The notes: generated from the letters alone by a model not told the origin. DNA of 64,000 nucleotides from Alistipes sp. (GCA_017555695.1 JAFZFX010000049.1:62001-126000); one strand, 5' to 3'; shown: positions 34,935 to 44,314, counted from the stretch's first letter. Program-made: numbers and translations.

Positions 34935-35674
34935 TATCGGAAATTTTTAAGTTCAATATTTCCCTCCCCGTCGCTTACGGCGTACGAGCCTTCGCTCTCG
35001 CTCCAGTTGCCCAGGAATGCGATATCCAGGTTCTCCTCGCTGTGGAAATGGGGGTAGTGCATATGGCCAAAGAGCAGGCAATCAACATCGGGGTGTTGCT
35101 GCTTGTAGCCACGGGCATAGTCGATGAGGAACTGCAACGATTGGGGTGTGATTGTTTCGTTGGCGTGCGATTTACGCGACTTACCGCTCCACCACTGCCC
35201 GAAACAGAGTGCCAGGTCGGGGTGGATGAGGTTTGAGAATAGCTTGCGCAGGATGTTCGAGCGGAACGCCGAGTTCATCAACCTTAGCAGCGGTTTGTCG
35301 CCGATATTGAGGTTGTCGCCGTGTGCTATGTGAATGGTGCGCTTGCCGAGAGTAATCGTGCGCGAGGTATGCACCACCTTTACGCCACACTCCTTCTGCA
35401 GATAATCGCGACTCCACATATCGTGATTACCTGTTATGAATACCACTTTGATGCCTCGGTCGGTCAGTTCGGCCAGCTTGCCCAATGTGCGTACAAAGCC
35501 TTTGGGGACAACTTTGCCATACTCAAACCAAAAGTCAAAGATGTCGCCAACCAAAAATATGGCCTCGGCATCAGCCGACACCATATCGAGCCAACGGACA
35601 AAACAGCGCTCAGTGCGACGAGATGTAGGCTCGTCACCTGCACCGAGATGAACATCCGAGGCAAAGTAATACAT
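34934..35674 (-). CDS. lpxH: UDP-2,3-diacylglucosamine diphosphatase LpxH-like
   Basis: The 246-residue metallophosphoesterase shows [31 protein letters not shown] and [11 protein letters not shown], the metal-binding set of LpxH-type lipid A enzymes. It hydrolyses UDP-2,3-diacylglucosamine to lipid X at the inner membrane. It is cotranscribed with thyA, folA and probably the TlpA-like gene upstream. Confidence 0.87.
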   Translation of the reverse strand: MYYFASDVHLGAGDEPTSRRTERCFVRWLDMVSADAEAIFLVGDIFDFWFEYGKVVPKGFVRTLGKLAELTDRGIKVVFITGNHDMWSRDYLQKECGVKVVHTSRTITLGKRTIHIAHGDNLNIGDKPLLRLMNSAFRSNILRKLFSNLIHPDLALCFGQWWSGKSRKSHANETITPQSLQFLIDYARGYKQQHPDVDCLLFGHMHYPHFHSEENLDIAFLGNWSESEGSYAVSDGEGNIELKNFR

Positions 35675-35680
35675 TGTGGT

Positions 35681-36811
35681 TTAGATAAGTTTCTTGATTT
35701 CGCTATCGAGCTTATCGCCATCCAAATCCTTGCTGACGATATTACCCTTACGGTCGATAAGGTAGTTGGCGGGCAACTTCTGTACATTGTAGCTACCAAT
35801 GACGGGTGAAGCCTTGCCAAGCAGGTCACAAACCGAAATCCAAGGCAACTTCTGCTCCTGTACGGCGTTAATCCACAGAGCCTTCTCTGTGTCGATAGCC
35901 ACCTGATAAATCTCGAAGCCCTGCTCGCGGTACTTCTCATATACCTCTTTCAGGTCGGCATTCAGAACATTGCTGTTACCAACCTCGGCTGACCAGAACT
36001 GTAAAAGGATAACCTTGCCGGTGAGTGACGAGAGCTGATGACGCTTGCCGAACATATCGGGCATATCAATCTCGGGGAAGTCGCTCTCCGTTACCTGTGA
36101 AAGCAGATTAATCTGTGCGTCCATACGCGCAATCTGGCTACGCAGAACGGGCAGATAGGGGCTCTCGGGGTAGCTTTCCTCCAACGATTCGGCTACGGTG
36201 CGGTAATATACGATGTCGCTATTGCCGTTGAAGAGTCGGCTCTCGTTGGGAAGACGCTGATGCAGAGCATATACGGCAGCGATGTTGCTCTTGTTCTCGA
36301 TGATAAAGCCGAGCTGGAAGCGCTGAGTCTCGTGCTTGATGCGTGTGTACTCTTTAGCCAATTCGGTGCGCTGCTCGAGGCTCATCTCCGATGCTGAAAT
36401 CTTTGAGATGATGTCGTTCATAGCCATTGCACCCTCGATGTACTTGCGGGTGAACTGCTGCAGAAGCTGTGACTCTGTAGAGCCCTCCACCTCGTAGTTG
36501 CGCAATACATTGCCAGCCGACGAGAGGCTGATGTTGTCACCACCAGCAATCAGCAACGGAATACGCTCGTTGTTGTAGCTTACATAGTAGAGCGACGGAG
36601 TCTGTGCTACATCGGCAATCTGCAACTTGAAACCACCATTCTCGTCAAGTTTTACAGAGTCAATAATGGCCTGCTCCAGAGGAGTAGACTGCTCAAGATA
36701 TACCATATTGGCGTCCAAACCTACGAAACGACCAGTGATATTCACTTTAGATGACTGGCACGAGCTAAATGCCATAAGCACTGCTACGGCCACAAAAAGT
36801 ATTCTATTCAT
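35681..36811 (-). CDS. TlpA-like thioredoxin-fold lipoprotein lacking the CxxC
   Basis: From the ATG at 36811 the protein has 376 residues with lipoprotein signal MNRILFVAVAVLMAFSSC. A DUF4369-like N-terminal domain (about 25-240) precedes a thioredoxin fold (about 240-376). Where TlpA proteins have W-C-x-x-C the sequence reads FWSAEVGNSN, so both redox cysteines are missing, while the cis-Pro region KLPANYLIDRKGNI is intact. A non-redox or binding role is likely. The start at 36811 is preferred over 36829 because the promoter at 36838-36868 would leave almost no leader for the latter. Confidence 0.8.
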   Translation of the reverse strand: MNRILFVAVAVLMAFSSCQSSKVNITGRFVGLDANMVYLEQSTPLEQAIIDSVKLDENGGFKLQIADVAQTPSLYYVSYNNERIPLLIAGGDNISLSSAGNVLRNYEVEGSTESQLLQQFTRKYIEGAMAMNDIISKISASEMSLEQRTELAKEYTRIKHETQRFQLGFIIENKSNIAAVYALHQRLPNESRLFNGNSDIVYYRTVAESLEESYPESPYLPVLRSQIARMDAQINLLSQVTESDFPEIDMPDMFGKRHQLSSLTGKVILLQFWSAEVGNSNVLNADLKEVYEKYREQGFEIYQVAIDTEKALWINAVQEQKLPWISVCDLLGKASPVIGSYNVQKLPANYLIDRKGNIVSKDLDGDKLDSEIKKLI

Positions 36812-36837
36812 TCTCGATATATGTTTCATACAAAATA

Positions 36838-36868
36838 CAAATATAACATCTTTTCAAGAATAACGCAA
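36838..36868 (-). promoter_or_regulatory. Promoter of the TlpA-like/lpxH/thyA/folA operon
   Basis: On the minus strand TTG, 20 bases, then TATATTTG gives a full Bacteroidetes promoter. It overlaps the first base of the DUF4290 stop region only marginally, so it lies in the short gap before the TlpA-like gene. Confidence 0.7.
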
Positions 36869-36869
36869 A

Positions 36870-37580
36870 TTACTTTTGCGAATTGTGTCTTGAATGGTTA
36901 TCTGTTCCATTTTTTTGCACCCTTGCGTTGCCAGGCTTACTGCGCTGTGCTGTGTGCTGATTTTTCTGTGCAGCCTTCTGTGCAGTGCGCTGTTGGGGCT
37001 TTGCAGAGTGTTGTGAAAGGTGTTGTTTGTAGTCGCTTCGTAGATTATTCAAGGCAACTTCATCCAGTTCGATGCCACCTTCAGACATCTGCTTTATATC
37101 TTTTATGATGATCTCGTTGTTGGGGTGCTCCTGGTTGTACTCGAAACTCTTGGCACGCATAAAACGGGCAAGGTTCTCGACAGCCACATTGCAGGCCTCC
37201 TTATCCTTCTCGTCGCGTAACACACGGAATGTGCGAGCTACATATTTACCATAGTGCTTATACTGTATGGGGCTCTGCGGGTACTCCATCTTGCGGGGTG
37301 AAATAGTCAAATCTTCACGCGAGGGGCGGGGGTATGGAGAGTCCACATCCAGCTGGAAATCAGACATAATGAACAGGTGGTCCCACAGTTTGTGAGTGAA
37401 TTCGCCCGTATCGCGCAACATGGGTTGTAGATTGCCCATTACGGCGATTACGGCTTGAGCCTGACGATTACGCTGTTCGCGATCCTCGATAGTCATCAGG
37501 TGGTCCACCATCTCGTGAATGTGACGGCCATACTCTGGCAGATAGAGTTTGCGGCGCGTGTAATTGTAATTGTGTTTCAT
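36870..37580 (-). CDS. DUF4290 family protein
   Basis: The 236-residue protein starts MKHNYNYTRRKLYLPEYGRH, the signature of DUF4290, a Bacteroidetes-specific family without known function. Residues 1-180 are helical and conserved in type. The tail from about 185 is low-complexity, rich in Gln, His and Lys (QKAAQKNQHTAQRSK), and is likely disordered, perhaps nucleic-acid binding. That idea is inference. It is cytoplasmic. Confidence 0.85.
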   Translation of the reverse strand: MKHNYNYTRRKLYLPEYGRHIHEMVDHLMTIEDREQRNRQAQAVIAVMGNLQPMLRDTGEFTHKLWDHLFIMSDFQLDVDSPYPRPSREDLTISPRKMEYPQSPIQYKHYGKYVARTFRVLRDEKDKEACNVAVENLARFMRAKSFEYNQEHPNNEIIIKDIKQMSEGGIELDEVALNNLRSDYKQHLSQHSAKPQQRTAQKAAQKNQHTAQRSKPGNARVQKNGTDNHSRHNSQK

Positions 37581-37733
37581 AAAAATATTGCGGCTTTTAA
37601 CGCTTCTATAGCTCGATAGTCCCAGCAGAATACTCTAATATGGTTGCAATCGAGACTTTTTGGTCGTGAAAAATATGCCGTTAAATGATTAAAAGAGTGC
37701 GACTTTTACTTCGGCGGCCGAGGCCTGTGCAGA

Positions 37734-37764
37734 TTGGAATCCCCGAATAAAGAGTCTATCTTTG
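37734..37764 (+). promoter_or_regulatory. Promoter of the sigma-54 activator-like gene
   Basis: TTG, 20 bases, then TATCTTTG is found 40 bases before the ATG at 37804. This supports that ATG over the frame opening at 37762. Confidence 0.7.
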
Positions 37765-37803
37765 GTACTGCAAAGTAAATGTAAAAAACTCAAAAATCAA
37801 AAT

Positions 37804-38946
37804 ATGGCAAAGGTTTTAATATTGGAACAATCAAAAAGTATGCGAAACACATTGCGCGAGCGATTGGAATTCGAAGGATTCGCCACGACGGTGGCCCGAC
37901 GCGACGAAGTGAGCGAGAGCGTATGTGCCCGCCGAGGCTATGATGCAATACTCTCAGACGGCAGTAGCGGCGATGAGGCAGCGCTCGGCGTACCATTTAT
38001 AATAGTCACGCCATCGGGTTCGATTGATGGGGCTGTGATGGCCGTAAAGAGCGGAGCCGAGGATTATATCACCACTCCTGTCGATATGAATCGCCTGCTA
38101 TCTACGCTGCGCCGAATCGTAGAGCGCGACGAGGATGAATCTCCGCAGTCGGCAATATCGGTGCCCATTGCAAAACCCAAGCGTAAGGTGAGTGACAGAG
38201 CCGAACAGATTGTTGGTTCGTCAGCTGTAATCGAGCATGTGCGGTCGTTGATTGATAGGGTGGCACCATCCGATGCCCGAGTCTTGATTATGGGTGAGAA
38301 TGGCACGGGTAAGGAGTTGGTAGCCCGATGGTTGCACGAAAAAAGTAACCGTGCGGCAGGACCCTTTGTTGAGGTGAACTGTGCCGCTATCCCCTCGGAA
38401 CTTATCGAGAGCGAACTCTTCGGCCACGAGCGCGGAGCCTTCACCTCGGCCATCAAACAGCGCAAGGGTAAGTTCGAGCAGGCTAACGGCGGTACACTCT
38501 TTATGGATGAGATTGGCGATATGTCGCTCTCGGCGCAGGCCAAAGTGTTGAGGGCGCTACAGGAGAGTAAAATCAGCCGTGTGGGTAGTGACAAGGATGT
38601 GACGGTAGATGTGAGGGTTGTGGCCGCCACGAACAAGGATATCAAGGCCGAGATAGCCAAAGGTAACTTCCGCGAAGATTTATATCACCGCTTGAGTGTG
38701 ATTGTAATCAAAGTGCCTCCGTTGCGTGAGCGTGCTGACGATATTCCCGCACTGGTGTATCACTTCATCGAGATAATTGCCGCTGAACAACATATTGCTC
38801 CAAAGGAGGTGGACGATGATGCAATGGAGGCTCTGAAGTCGATGCCGTGGACGGGAAATATCCGCGAATTGAGAAATGTGGTTGAGCGACTGATGATACT
38901 TAGTGGTGAGCGGATTACTCGCCGCGATGTAGAGTCGTATTGCTAA
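37804..38946 (+). CDS. Sigma-54 activator-like AAA+ protein with degenerate receiver, no HTH
   Basis: From the ATG at 37804 the protein has 380 residues. The N-terminal ~115 residues form a response-regulator receiver. The phospho-acceptor Asp is kept (AILSDGSS), but the acidic pair is replaced (VLILEQSKS) and the conserved Lys is Thr (ITTPVD). The AAA+ domain (about 135-365) has Walker A GENGTGKE, the sigma-54 loop GAFTSA in place of GAFTGA, Walker B LFMDEIGD, and an Arg-finger region. It ends at RRDVESYC without a Fis-type helix-turn-helix. Related Bacteroidetes proteins exist; the regulon is unknown. Confidence 0.85.
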   Translation: MAKVLILEQSKSMRNTLRERLEFEGFATTVARRDEVSESVCARRGYDAILSDGSSGDEAALGVPFIIVTPSGSIDGAVMAVKSGAEDYITTPVDMNRLLSTLRRIVERDEDESPQSAISVPIAKPKRKVSDRAEQIVGSSAVIEHVRSLIDRVAPSDARVLIMGENGTGKELVARWLHEKSNRAAGPFVEVNCAAIPSELIESELFGHERGAFTSAIKQRKGKFEQANGGTLFMDEIGDMSLSAQAKVLRALQESKISRVGSDKDVTVDVRVVAATNKDIKAEIAKGNFREDLYHRLSVIVIKVPPLRERADDIPALVYHFIEIIAAEQHIAPKEVDDDAMEALKSMPWTGNIRELRNVVERLMILSGERITRRDVESYC

Positions 38947-38958
38947 GAAAGATAAGAA

Positions 38959-39000
38959 AAAAGGCTGCTAACTCGCTCGGTTAGACAGCCTTTTGTGTTT
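38959..39000. terminator. Bidirectional terminator between the activator gene and gph
   Basis: Stem AAGGCTG-CTAAC / GTTAG-A-CAGCCTT is flanked by T-rich DNA on the plus side and by an A run on the other, so it can end both converging transcripts. Confidence 0.8.
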
Positions 39001-39662
39001 TAGATGCTTTGCAGTATGTGTAGCAACTCTGTGGCGTTATCGGCAATGTAGTCGGCGCCATTTTCTACCAACTCCTCGCGAGAGCGGAATCCCCAACTCA
39101 CTCCCACAGATGTGATGCCTGCATTGCGAGCAGTCTGTATATCCACGCCCGAATCGCCCACCATCACGCAGCGGTTGCGCTCCACGCCAGCCTTTTCAAG
39201 AATCAGATTCACGAGTGCTGTGTCGGGCTTGAGGGGCACACCCTCACGGTTGCCACATATCTCAACGAACTCCACCTCGGGGAAGAATTTTTTAATCAAC
39301 TTATCTGTTCCTGCCTGAAACTTATTGGATGCTACGGCCAACTTAACGCCCGCCGAAACGAGTGCGGCTACCACCTCTACGATACCAGGGTAGGGTACGG
39401 TGTGGGTGTCGATGTGGTCTATATAAAAATCTACAAAATCTTTTCTTGCTGCCTTCACATACTCGGGTGTACGCAACTCCTCGGGCAGGGCGCGCTCGAC
39501 AAGGCGCATAATACCGTTGCCCACAAATGAGCAGTATGTGTCATAAGAGTGTGTCGGCAGACCACGCATCGCAAGCATATGGTCGCAGCCCACGGCCAAG
39601 TCGCCTATGGTGTTGAGCAAAGTGCCGTCGAGGTCAAATATAACGAGCAGGTCAGACTTCAT
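39000..39662 (-). CDS. gph: HAD phosphatase, phosphoglycolate phosphatase-like
   Basis: The 220-residue HAD hydrolase has motif I VIFDLDGTLLNT, motif II LAVASNK (near 109), Lys of motif III in LKPDTAL and motif IV CVMVGDSGVDIQTA (near 170). Family members dephosphorylate 2-phosphoglycolate or small sugar phosphates; the exact substrate is uncertain. The start overlaps the nhaC stop as ATGA, so translation is coupled to the antiporter gene. Confidence 0.85.
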   Translation of the reverse strand: MKSDLLVIFDLDGTLLNTIGDLAVGCDHMLAMRGLPTHSYDTYCSFVGNGIMRLVERALPEELRTPEYVKAARKDFVDFYIDHIDTHTVPYPGIVEVVAALVSAGVKLAVASNKFQAGTDKLIKKFFPEVEFVEICGNREGVPLKPDTALVNLILEKAGVERNRCVMVGDSGVDIQTARNAGITSVGVSWGFRSREELVENGADYIADNATELLHILQSI

Positions 39663-41107
39663 AACTTATTCTTCTTAATCTTATAACCTATAGCAGCAAT
39701 CGCAACCGAAACGATAGGGCTGGCGATGTTGAATATGCAGTAGGGCAGGTAGGTGAGCGTGGCAACACCCAGAACGGTTGATTGCGTCATACCGCACGAA
39801 TTCCACGGAATCAGCACTGATGTAACGGTAGCCGAGTCCTCGACGCTACGGCTCAGCAAGCGGCGCTCCAAGCCACGATTGTCGTATAACTGCTTGAACA
39901 GGTCGCTGGTCAGAATGATTGATATGTACTGGTCGCCCGTTGTGAGGTTGAAGAACATACCCGAGCATACGGTAGAACCAACGACGCTTGCTGTGCGATG
40001 CGAAATGCGCACGAAGATACGCGAAATTGAGGCAAGCATCTTGCTGCCATACATCACGCCACCGAAGCACATCGCGCAGATAATGAGCCAAATGGTATCC
40101 ATCATTCCGCCCATACCTCCCGTAGCAACCAACTCGTTGAGCTGAGAGTTACCCGTCTCGATGGCTGTGTGGCTTGTCGCGCACTGTATGATGGCGTAGA
40201 GTGATGAAAGTGACTCCGAGGCCGAAGACGACGCGGCAATCTTGGCGATGATATCGGGCTGCATCACTAGCATAGCAATCGAAGCAAGCACCACCGATGC
40301 AAATAGTGTCACGATGGCGGGAAGTCGTCTTGAGATAAGCACTCCCGTGATGACGGGCACGATAAGCAGCCAGGGCGAGATGTTGAATGTAGCGAGCAGC
40401 GACTCCTCAATTGTGAGTATGTCGGCCGTTGATTCGGTTGTGGTGATGAATCCCGCTGTGGCGAATGTGGCAAGCGCTATGAACATCGAAATAGATGTGG
40501 TGATGAGCATATACTTTATGTGCGAGAAGATGGGCACCTCCGATGTCGAAGAGGCCAGAATCGTAGTGTCGCTCATAATCGAAATCTTGTCACCAAAATA
40601 TGCGCCCGAGATGATAGCACCCGCTACCCAGCCGTCGCTGAATCCCATTGTGTTACCGATACCCATCAGCGCAACACCTATGGTGGCGATGGTAGTCCAC
40701 GACGAACCCGTCAGCAACGACACCACAGCGCAGATGATGCACGATGCGGGCAGAAAAATCGAGGGGCTTAGTATCTTCAGTCCATAATATATCAGCGTAG
40801 GGATGATACCGCTGGCCATCCAGGTACCTGCTATTGCTCCAATGAGCAACAGAGTGAGCAGGGCGGGGGTGGCGCTACGCATATTGTTCACGATAGCATC
40901 TTCCAGCTCCTGCCAGCGATATTTGTATTTGATGATAGATATAGAGGCGCATACGGCCGAGGCTGTGAGCAACGAGAGCTGTGAGCCACCCGCTATGGCG
41001 TCGCCTCCGAAGAGCTTTATCGTGAAGGCCAGCATCGTAACCAATACCACCAGAGGTATTATCGAAACTATGGCCGAAGGTAGTTTTGTTGTATTGTTGT
41101 TCTCCAT
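39659..41107 (-). CDS. nhaC: NhaC-family Na+/H+ antiporter
   Basis: From the ATG at 41107 the protein has 482 residues and about 11-12 hydrophobic helices. The segments LTGSSWTTIATIGVALMGIG and GAIISGAYFGDKISIMSDTTIL match NhaC antiporters, which exchange sodium for protons, sometimes with organic acids. A longer frame to 41428 is rejected: its extra residues run through a -7 box at 41127-41134 and the divergent gene region. Confidence 0.9.
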   Translation of the reverse strand: MENNNTTKLPSAIVSIIPLVVLVTMLAFTIKLFGGDAIAGGSQLSLLTASAVCASISIIKYKYRWQELEDAIVNNMRSATPALLTLLLIGAIAGTWMASGIIPTLIYYGLKILSPSIFLPASCIICAVVSLLTGSSWTTIATIGVALMGIGNTMGFSDGWVAGAIISGAYFGDKISIMSDTTILASSTSEVPIFSHIKYMLITTSISMFIALATFATAGFITTTESTADILTIEESLLATFNISPWLLIVPVITGVLISRRLPAIVTLFASVVLASIAMLVMQPDIIAKIAASSSASESLSSLYAIIQCATSHTAIETGNSQLNELVATGGMGGMMDTIWLIICAMCFGGVMYGSKMLASISRIFVRISHRTASVVGSTVCSGMFFNLTTGDQYISIILTSDLFKQLYDNRGLERRLLSRSVEDSATVTSVLIPWNSCGMTQSTVLGVATLTYLPYCIFNIASPIVSVAIAAIGYKIKKNKL

Positions 41108-41126
41108 TTTACTTAATTTGTAGCGG

Positions 41127-41134
41127 CAAAGATA
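41127..41134 (-). promoter_or_regulatory. -7 box (TATCTTTG) for nhaC-gph
   Basis: TATCTTTG on the minus strand lies 20 bases before the nhaC ATG. No TTG occurs at the usual distance. Confidence 0.5.
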
Positions 41135-41208
41135 GAGATTTCCTAAGAATAGTGGGCTAAAAAATTGAAAACAGATGGCGATTAAGCACAATTTTTGGCC
41201 GATTTTTG

Positions 41209-41216
41209 TATATTTG
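41209..41216 (+). promoter_or_regulatory. -7 box (TATATTTG) for the GT2 gene
   Basis: TATATTTG lies 41 bases before the glycosyltransferase ATG at 41258, in the divergent region shared with nhaC. Confidence 0.5.
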
Positions 41217-41257
41217 CATAAGGCAAATGAGATTTGTTGGTCTAATATCTCTTTTTT

Positions 41258-42160
41258 ATGGTAAGACTTTCGCTTGTAATAGCCACATATAATCGCTCGG
41301 CAATGTTGCTCGATACGCTGCAAAGTGTTGTGGGTCAGAATGCGCCCCGCGAGCAGTGGGAGTGTGTAGTGGTGAATAACAACTCGACTGACGATACTTT
41401 GGAGCGCTTCGCCGAGTTCGTGGCGCAATATCCCGAATACAACATCAGAATGGTGACTGAGCTGAATCAGGGTCTATCCTATGCTCGCAACCGTGGTATT
41501 CGCGAGGGTGAGGGTGAGTATATCGCCATTATCGACGACGATGAGCATATAGCCCCCGACTTCATCAACTCCTACATCGAACTGTTCGACACCGTACCCG
41601 ATGCCGTTGCGGCGGGAGGTCCTATCGTGGCCGAGTATCCTACGGGTCGTCCCAAGTGGATGTCGTGCTTTACCGAGCGCCCGATAGCCAACACTATGTA
41701 CTTTGGCGATAGCGTGCGCGAATTCCCCAAGGGTCGTGTGCCTGGAGGTGGTAATATGGCTTTGCGCCGTAGCGCTATACGCCGTTATGGAGTTTTCGAC
41801 ACTTCGCTCGGTTATGTGGGCGAGTCGCTTGTTGGTGGCGAGGAGTGCGACCTCTTCGAGCGTCTGCAGATTGCCGAGGCGAAATATTACTATGTCCCCA
41901 AGGCGGTGATGTACCATATAATCCCTGCCGAGAAACTTACTGAAAAGTATCTCTCGCGCCTGAGTTACAATGTGGGTGTGAGTCAGTTACGCCGTGCAAA
42001 GGTCTATCGTCGTGTGGCTCGAGTGCGACTGGTGGAGTGTGGTAAGTGGCTGGCTACAGCGGTTATAGCTGCGTGGTATGCGGTGACGCTGCAGTGGAGT
42101 AAGGCATCGCATTTGTTGCAGATGCGCTGGAACATAACCAAAGGTCTGTGGAGTAAATAG
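41258..42160 (+). CDS. Glycosyltransferase family 2
   Basis: The 300-residue protein has the GT-A fold signature SLVIATYNRSAMLLDTLQSV at the N-terminus, VVNNNSTDDT near 37 and the nucleotide-sugar DxD region AIIDDDEHIAPDF near 90. The acceptor-side motif is GGEECDLFERL near 196. A single hydrophobic stretch near residue 265 could tether it to the membrane. It transfers a sugar to an unknown acceptor, likely an envelope glycan. It is a single gene, not part of a visible polysaccharide cluster. Confidence 0.87.
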   Translation: MVRLSLVIATYNRSAMLLDTLQSVVGQNAPREQWECVVVNNNSTDDTLERFAEFVAQYPEYNIRMVTELNQGLSYARNRGIREGEGEYIAIIDDDEHIAPDFINSYIELFDTVPDAVAAGGPIVAEYPTGRPKWMSCFTERPIANTMYFGDSVREFPKGRVPGGGNMALRRSAIRRYGVFDTSLGYVGESLVGGEECDLFERLQIAEAKYYYVPKAVMYHIIPAEKLTEKYLSRLSYNVGVSQLRRAKVYRRVARVRLVECGKWLATAVIAAWYAVTLQWSKASHLLQMRWNITKGLWSK

Positions 42161-42184
42161 CCCTCTGTGGCTTATGAATAAAAA

Positions 42185-42217
42185 CGAGGTTGCCCAACAT
42201 ATTGTGGGGCAACCTCG
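42185..42217. terminator. Bidirectional terminator between GT2 gene and pfkA
   Basis: Stem CGAGGTTGCCC / GGGCAACCTCG lies between converging genes, with T-rich sequence on the plus side and AAAA on the other. Confidence 0.8.
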
Positions 42218-42242
42218 TTGCTTTTTGCTTGTATCTGCTCTA

Positions 42243-43220
42243 TTAGATCGACAGAATCTTCACGATGTCGGTATCCTTCAAATCCATCTGCGATGTGTGC
42301 GCCACCGCCTTCTTGAAGGGAACATATACCAATTCGCCGTTCTTGATACCAATCATAACATTGCGCTGACCCTCTGACAGAGCCTCGATAGCTGTTACAC
42401 CCATCTTTGAAGCCAGGATGCGGTCCTTGGCTGTGGGAGAACCACCACGCTGGAGGTGTCCGAGGATAGTCACGCGTGCATCAAACTCGGGGAACTCCTT
42501 TTTGATACGCTCGGCCATACCCAACGCACCGCCCGTAGCCTTGTTCTCGGCAACCAATACGATAGCCGAGTTCTTGCTCTTGCGGAAGCCGTTGTGGATA
42601 AGCTCGGCCAACTGGTCCACCTCGGTCTCGCGCTCGGGGATGATAGCGGCCTCGGCACCCGATGCGATAGCACCGTTCAGAGCCAAATAACCTGCCGTAT
42701 TACCCATAACCTCGACAAAGAAGAGGCGCTCGTGGCTTGAAGCCGTGTCGCGCAACTTATCGACTGCATCGACGATAGTGTTCAGTGCTGTGTCGTAGCC
42801 GATTGTCTCGTCAGTGCCGTCAAGGTCGTTGTCGATTGTGCCAGGAAGACCCACGATGGGGATATCGAACTCGTTGGCGAAAATCTGTGCGCCCGACAGT
42901 GAACCGTCACCACCGATTACTACAAGCGCGTCGATGCCTGCGGCCTTCATATTGTTGTAGGCCTGCTGACGACCCTCGGGAGTACGGAACTCCTTGCTGC
43001 GGGCAGTCTTGAGGATGGTGCCACCCTTCTGGATGATGTTGCTGACGCTCTGTGACTTGAACTCTACTATTTCGTTTGTTACCAAGCCGTGATAGCCTCG
43101 CATAATACCCTTTACCTGATAGCCGTTGTAGATTGCACTACGCGTAACGGCACGAATGGCTGCATTCATACCGGGGGCGTCGCCTCCCGAAGTCAGAATA
43201 CCGATACATTTAATAGCCAT
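42243..43220 (-). CDS. pfkA: 6-phosphofructokinase
   Basis: The 325-residue PfkA has [19 protein letters not shown] near 7, [12 protein letters not shown] near 98, and [20 protein letters not shown] near 124-143. The catalytic Asp lies in TIDND. The residue after GGDG is Ser, as in ATP-dependent rather than pyrophosphate-dependent enzymes in many cases, though this is only suggestive. It phosphorylates fructose-6-phosphate in glycolysis. It is monocistronic. Confidence 0.95.
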   Translation of the reverse strand: MAIKCIGILTSGGDAPGMNAAIRAVTRSAIYNGYQVKGIMRGYHGLVTNEIVEFKSQSVSNIIQKGGTILKTARSKEFRTPEGRQQAYNNMKAAGIDALVVIGGDGSLSGAQIFANEFDIPIVGLPGTIDNDLDGTDETIGYDTALNTIVDAVDKLRDTASSHERLFFVEVMGNTAGYLALNGAIASGAEAAIIPERETEVDQLAELIHNGFRKSKNSAIVLVAENKATGGALGMAERIKKEFPEFDARVTILGHLQRGGSPTAKDRILASKMGVTAIEALSEGQRNVMIGIKNGELVYVPFKKAVAHTSQMDLKDTDIVKILSI

Positions 43221-43254
43221 AATATTGTGTGTTAAATTAATTACTTGTTATGTG

Positions 43255-43262
43255 CAAAGTTA
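43255..43262 (-). promoter_or_regulatory. -7 box (TAACTTTG) for pfkA
   Basis: TAACTTTG on the minus strand lies 35 bases before the pfkA ATG; no -33 TTG at normal spacing. Confidence 0.5.
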
Positions 43263-43342
43263 AAGATTTTTATGATATAACCTACCCCTTAGAGCATAAA
43301 TTGTGCGATAAATGGAGGGGTAAGGATTATTTGTAACATATA

Positions 43343-43383
43343 AAAGCGCGATTACCTAACAACTTCGTCAGATAACCGCGCTT
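43343..43383 (-). terminator. Terminator of the exported unknown gene
   Basis: On the minus strand AAGCGCGGTTA / TAATCGCGCTT closes an 18-base loop and is followed by TTATAT, just after the stop at 43391. Confidence 0.65.
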
Positions 43384-43390
43384 AATTATA

Positions 43391-44236
43391 TTACAAGCAA
43401 TCAGCCTGTTTAATCCACTCTTTTACAAAATTATGCGTCTTTAATCGTCTATTGATATAGTATGTATCTCCTCCACAACCATTTAAGATAATTTGATTTG
43501 CAGAGTGAGAAGTATAACTCCAGTAAATACCTCCGTTGGGGTCAAAATAGCAAGCATTGGGATTAAATGCGTCCATTTTTATATCCAACTCTCCCATTAC
43601 ATCGCGCTTGTTGTTGGGCGAGAAATAGATGGTAAACTCTCTAGACGCTTCAGGTTGTTGCATTAAGCGTATGTTCTGATAAAATAGAGAGCCTTCGTTT
43701 ACATTCTCGATGCGTGCAGCGCGTAGATAGTAGTAATTAGAGTCTTTCAAGATATAGTACAAAAACATATTTCTCGGCGTATTAACCTCGACATAAATAT
43801 CTTTTGTAGCCTCATCAAAATCTATAATTGTACCCAAACGCCACTCTGATAATCGCTTGCCGATTGATTCCTTGTCGGTTGCCGTCGGCATATCATATGG
43901 CTCACATAGTTCAATCTCTTCGGCTTTAATCAGTTTGTGCCCATTTACTTTGACACACTTGTTTGATATAAATTTCAGATTAAAATCCTTAGGTAAGTCT
44001 CCCCTTATTATAGTGTCCTTGCTGAATTGGATCGACTCCTTTGTAACATCTTTGACAATCAGCATTACATTGATGCAGTCGTCAGATTGTTTTTCAAAGT
44101 ACATCATTACTTTGTCGGTAAGCAGTAATTCGGCATCATTGCTTACCCATACTCCTGTGTGGCGCTTGGCGTATATGTTTGTGGTTACAAATATTGCCAT
44201 CACAAGGAATACCCCCTTGAGAATCAATTTTTTCAT
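43391..44236 (-). CDS. Exported protein of unknown function
   Basis: I do not recognise this family. The 281-residue protein has a signal-like N-terminus (MKKLILKGVFLVMAIFVTTNIYA). The mature part is a mix of beta-prone and polar segments, with Cys near 53, 93, 108, 242 and 263. No transmembrane helix follows the signal. Base composition is AT-richer than neighbouring genes, which could mean recent acquisition. It shares an identical 47-base leader with the next gene upstream (44315-45544), suggesting shared regulation. Confidence 0.6.
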   Translation of the reverse strand: MKKLILKGVFLVMAIFVTTNIYAKRHTGVWVSNDAELLLTDKVMMYFEKQSDDCINVMLIVKDVTKESIQFSKDTIIRGDLPKDFNLKFISNKCVKVNGHKLIKAEEIELCEPYDMPTATDKESIGKRLSEWRLGTIIDFDEATKDIYVEVNTPRNMFLYYILKDSNYYYLRAARIENVNEGSLFYQNIRLMQQPEASREFTIYFSPNNKRDVMGELDIKMDAFNPNACYFDPNGGIYWSYTSHSANQIILNGCGGDTYYINRRLKTHNFVKEWIKQADCL

Positions 44237-44276
44237 AATCTTTAGTCATTAGATAATTGTTAGTTGAATAGTTTGA
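44230..44276 (-). repeat. 47-base leader repeat, copy A
   Basis: Identical over 47 bases to 45538-45584. It covers the ATG and about 40 bases of leader of the exported unknown gene. Weaker similarity continues for about 40 more bases upstream. No -7 box is recognisable inside it. Confidence 0.9.
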
Positions 44277-44314
44277 AAGTTTTGTTTTGAGTTTTCTGTA
44301 TATCCTATCGGTTT

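Noticed and set aside
41108-41428. N-terminal extension of NhaC
   Set aside because: The extension crosses the -7 box and part of the divergent GT2 gene, and NhaC homologues begin near the ATG at 41107.
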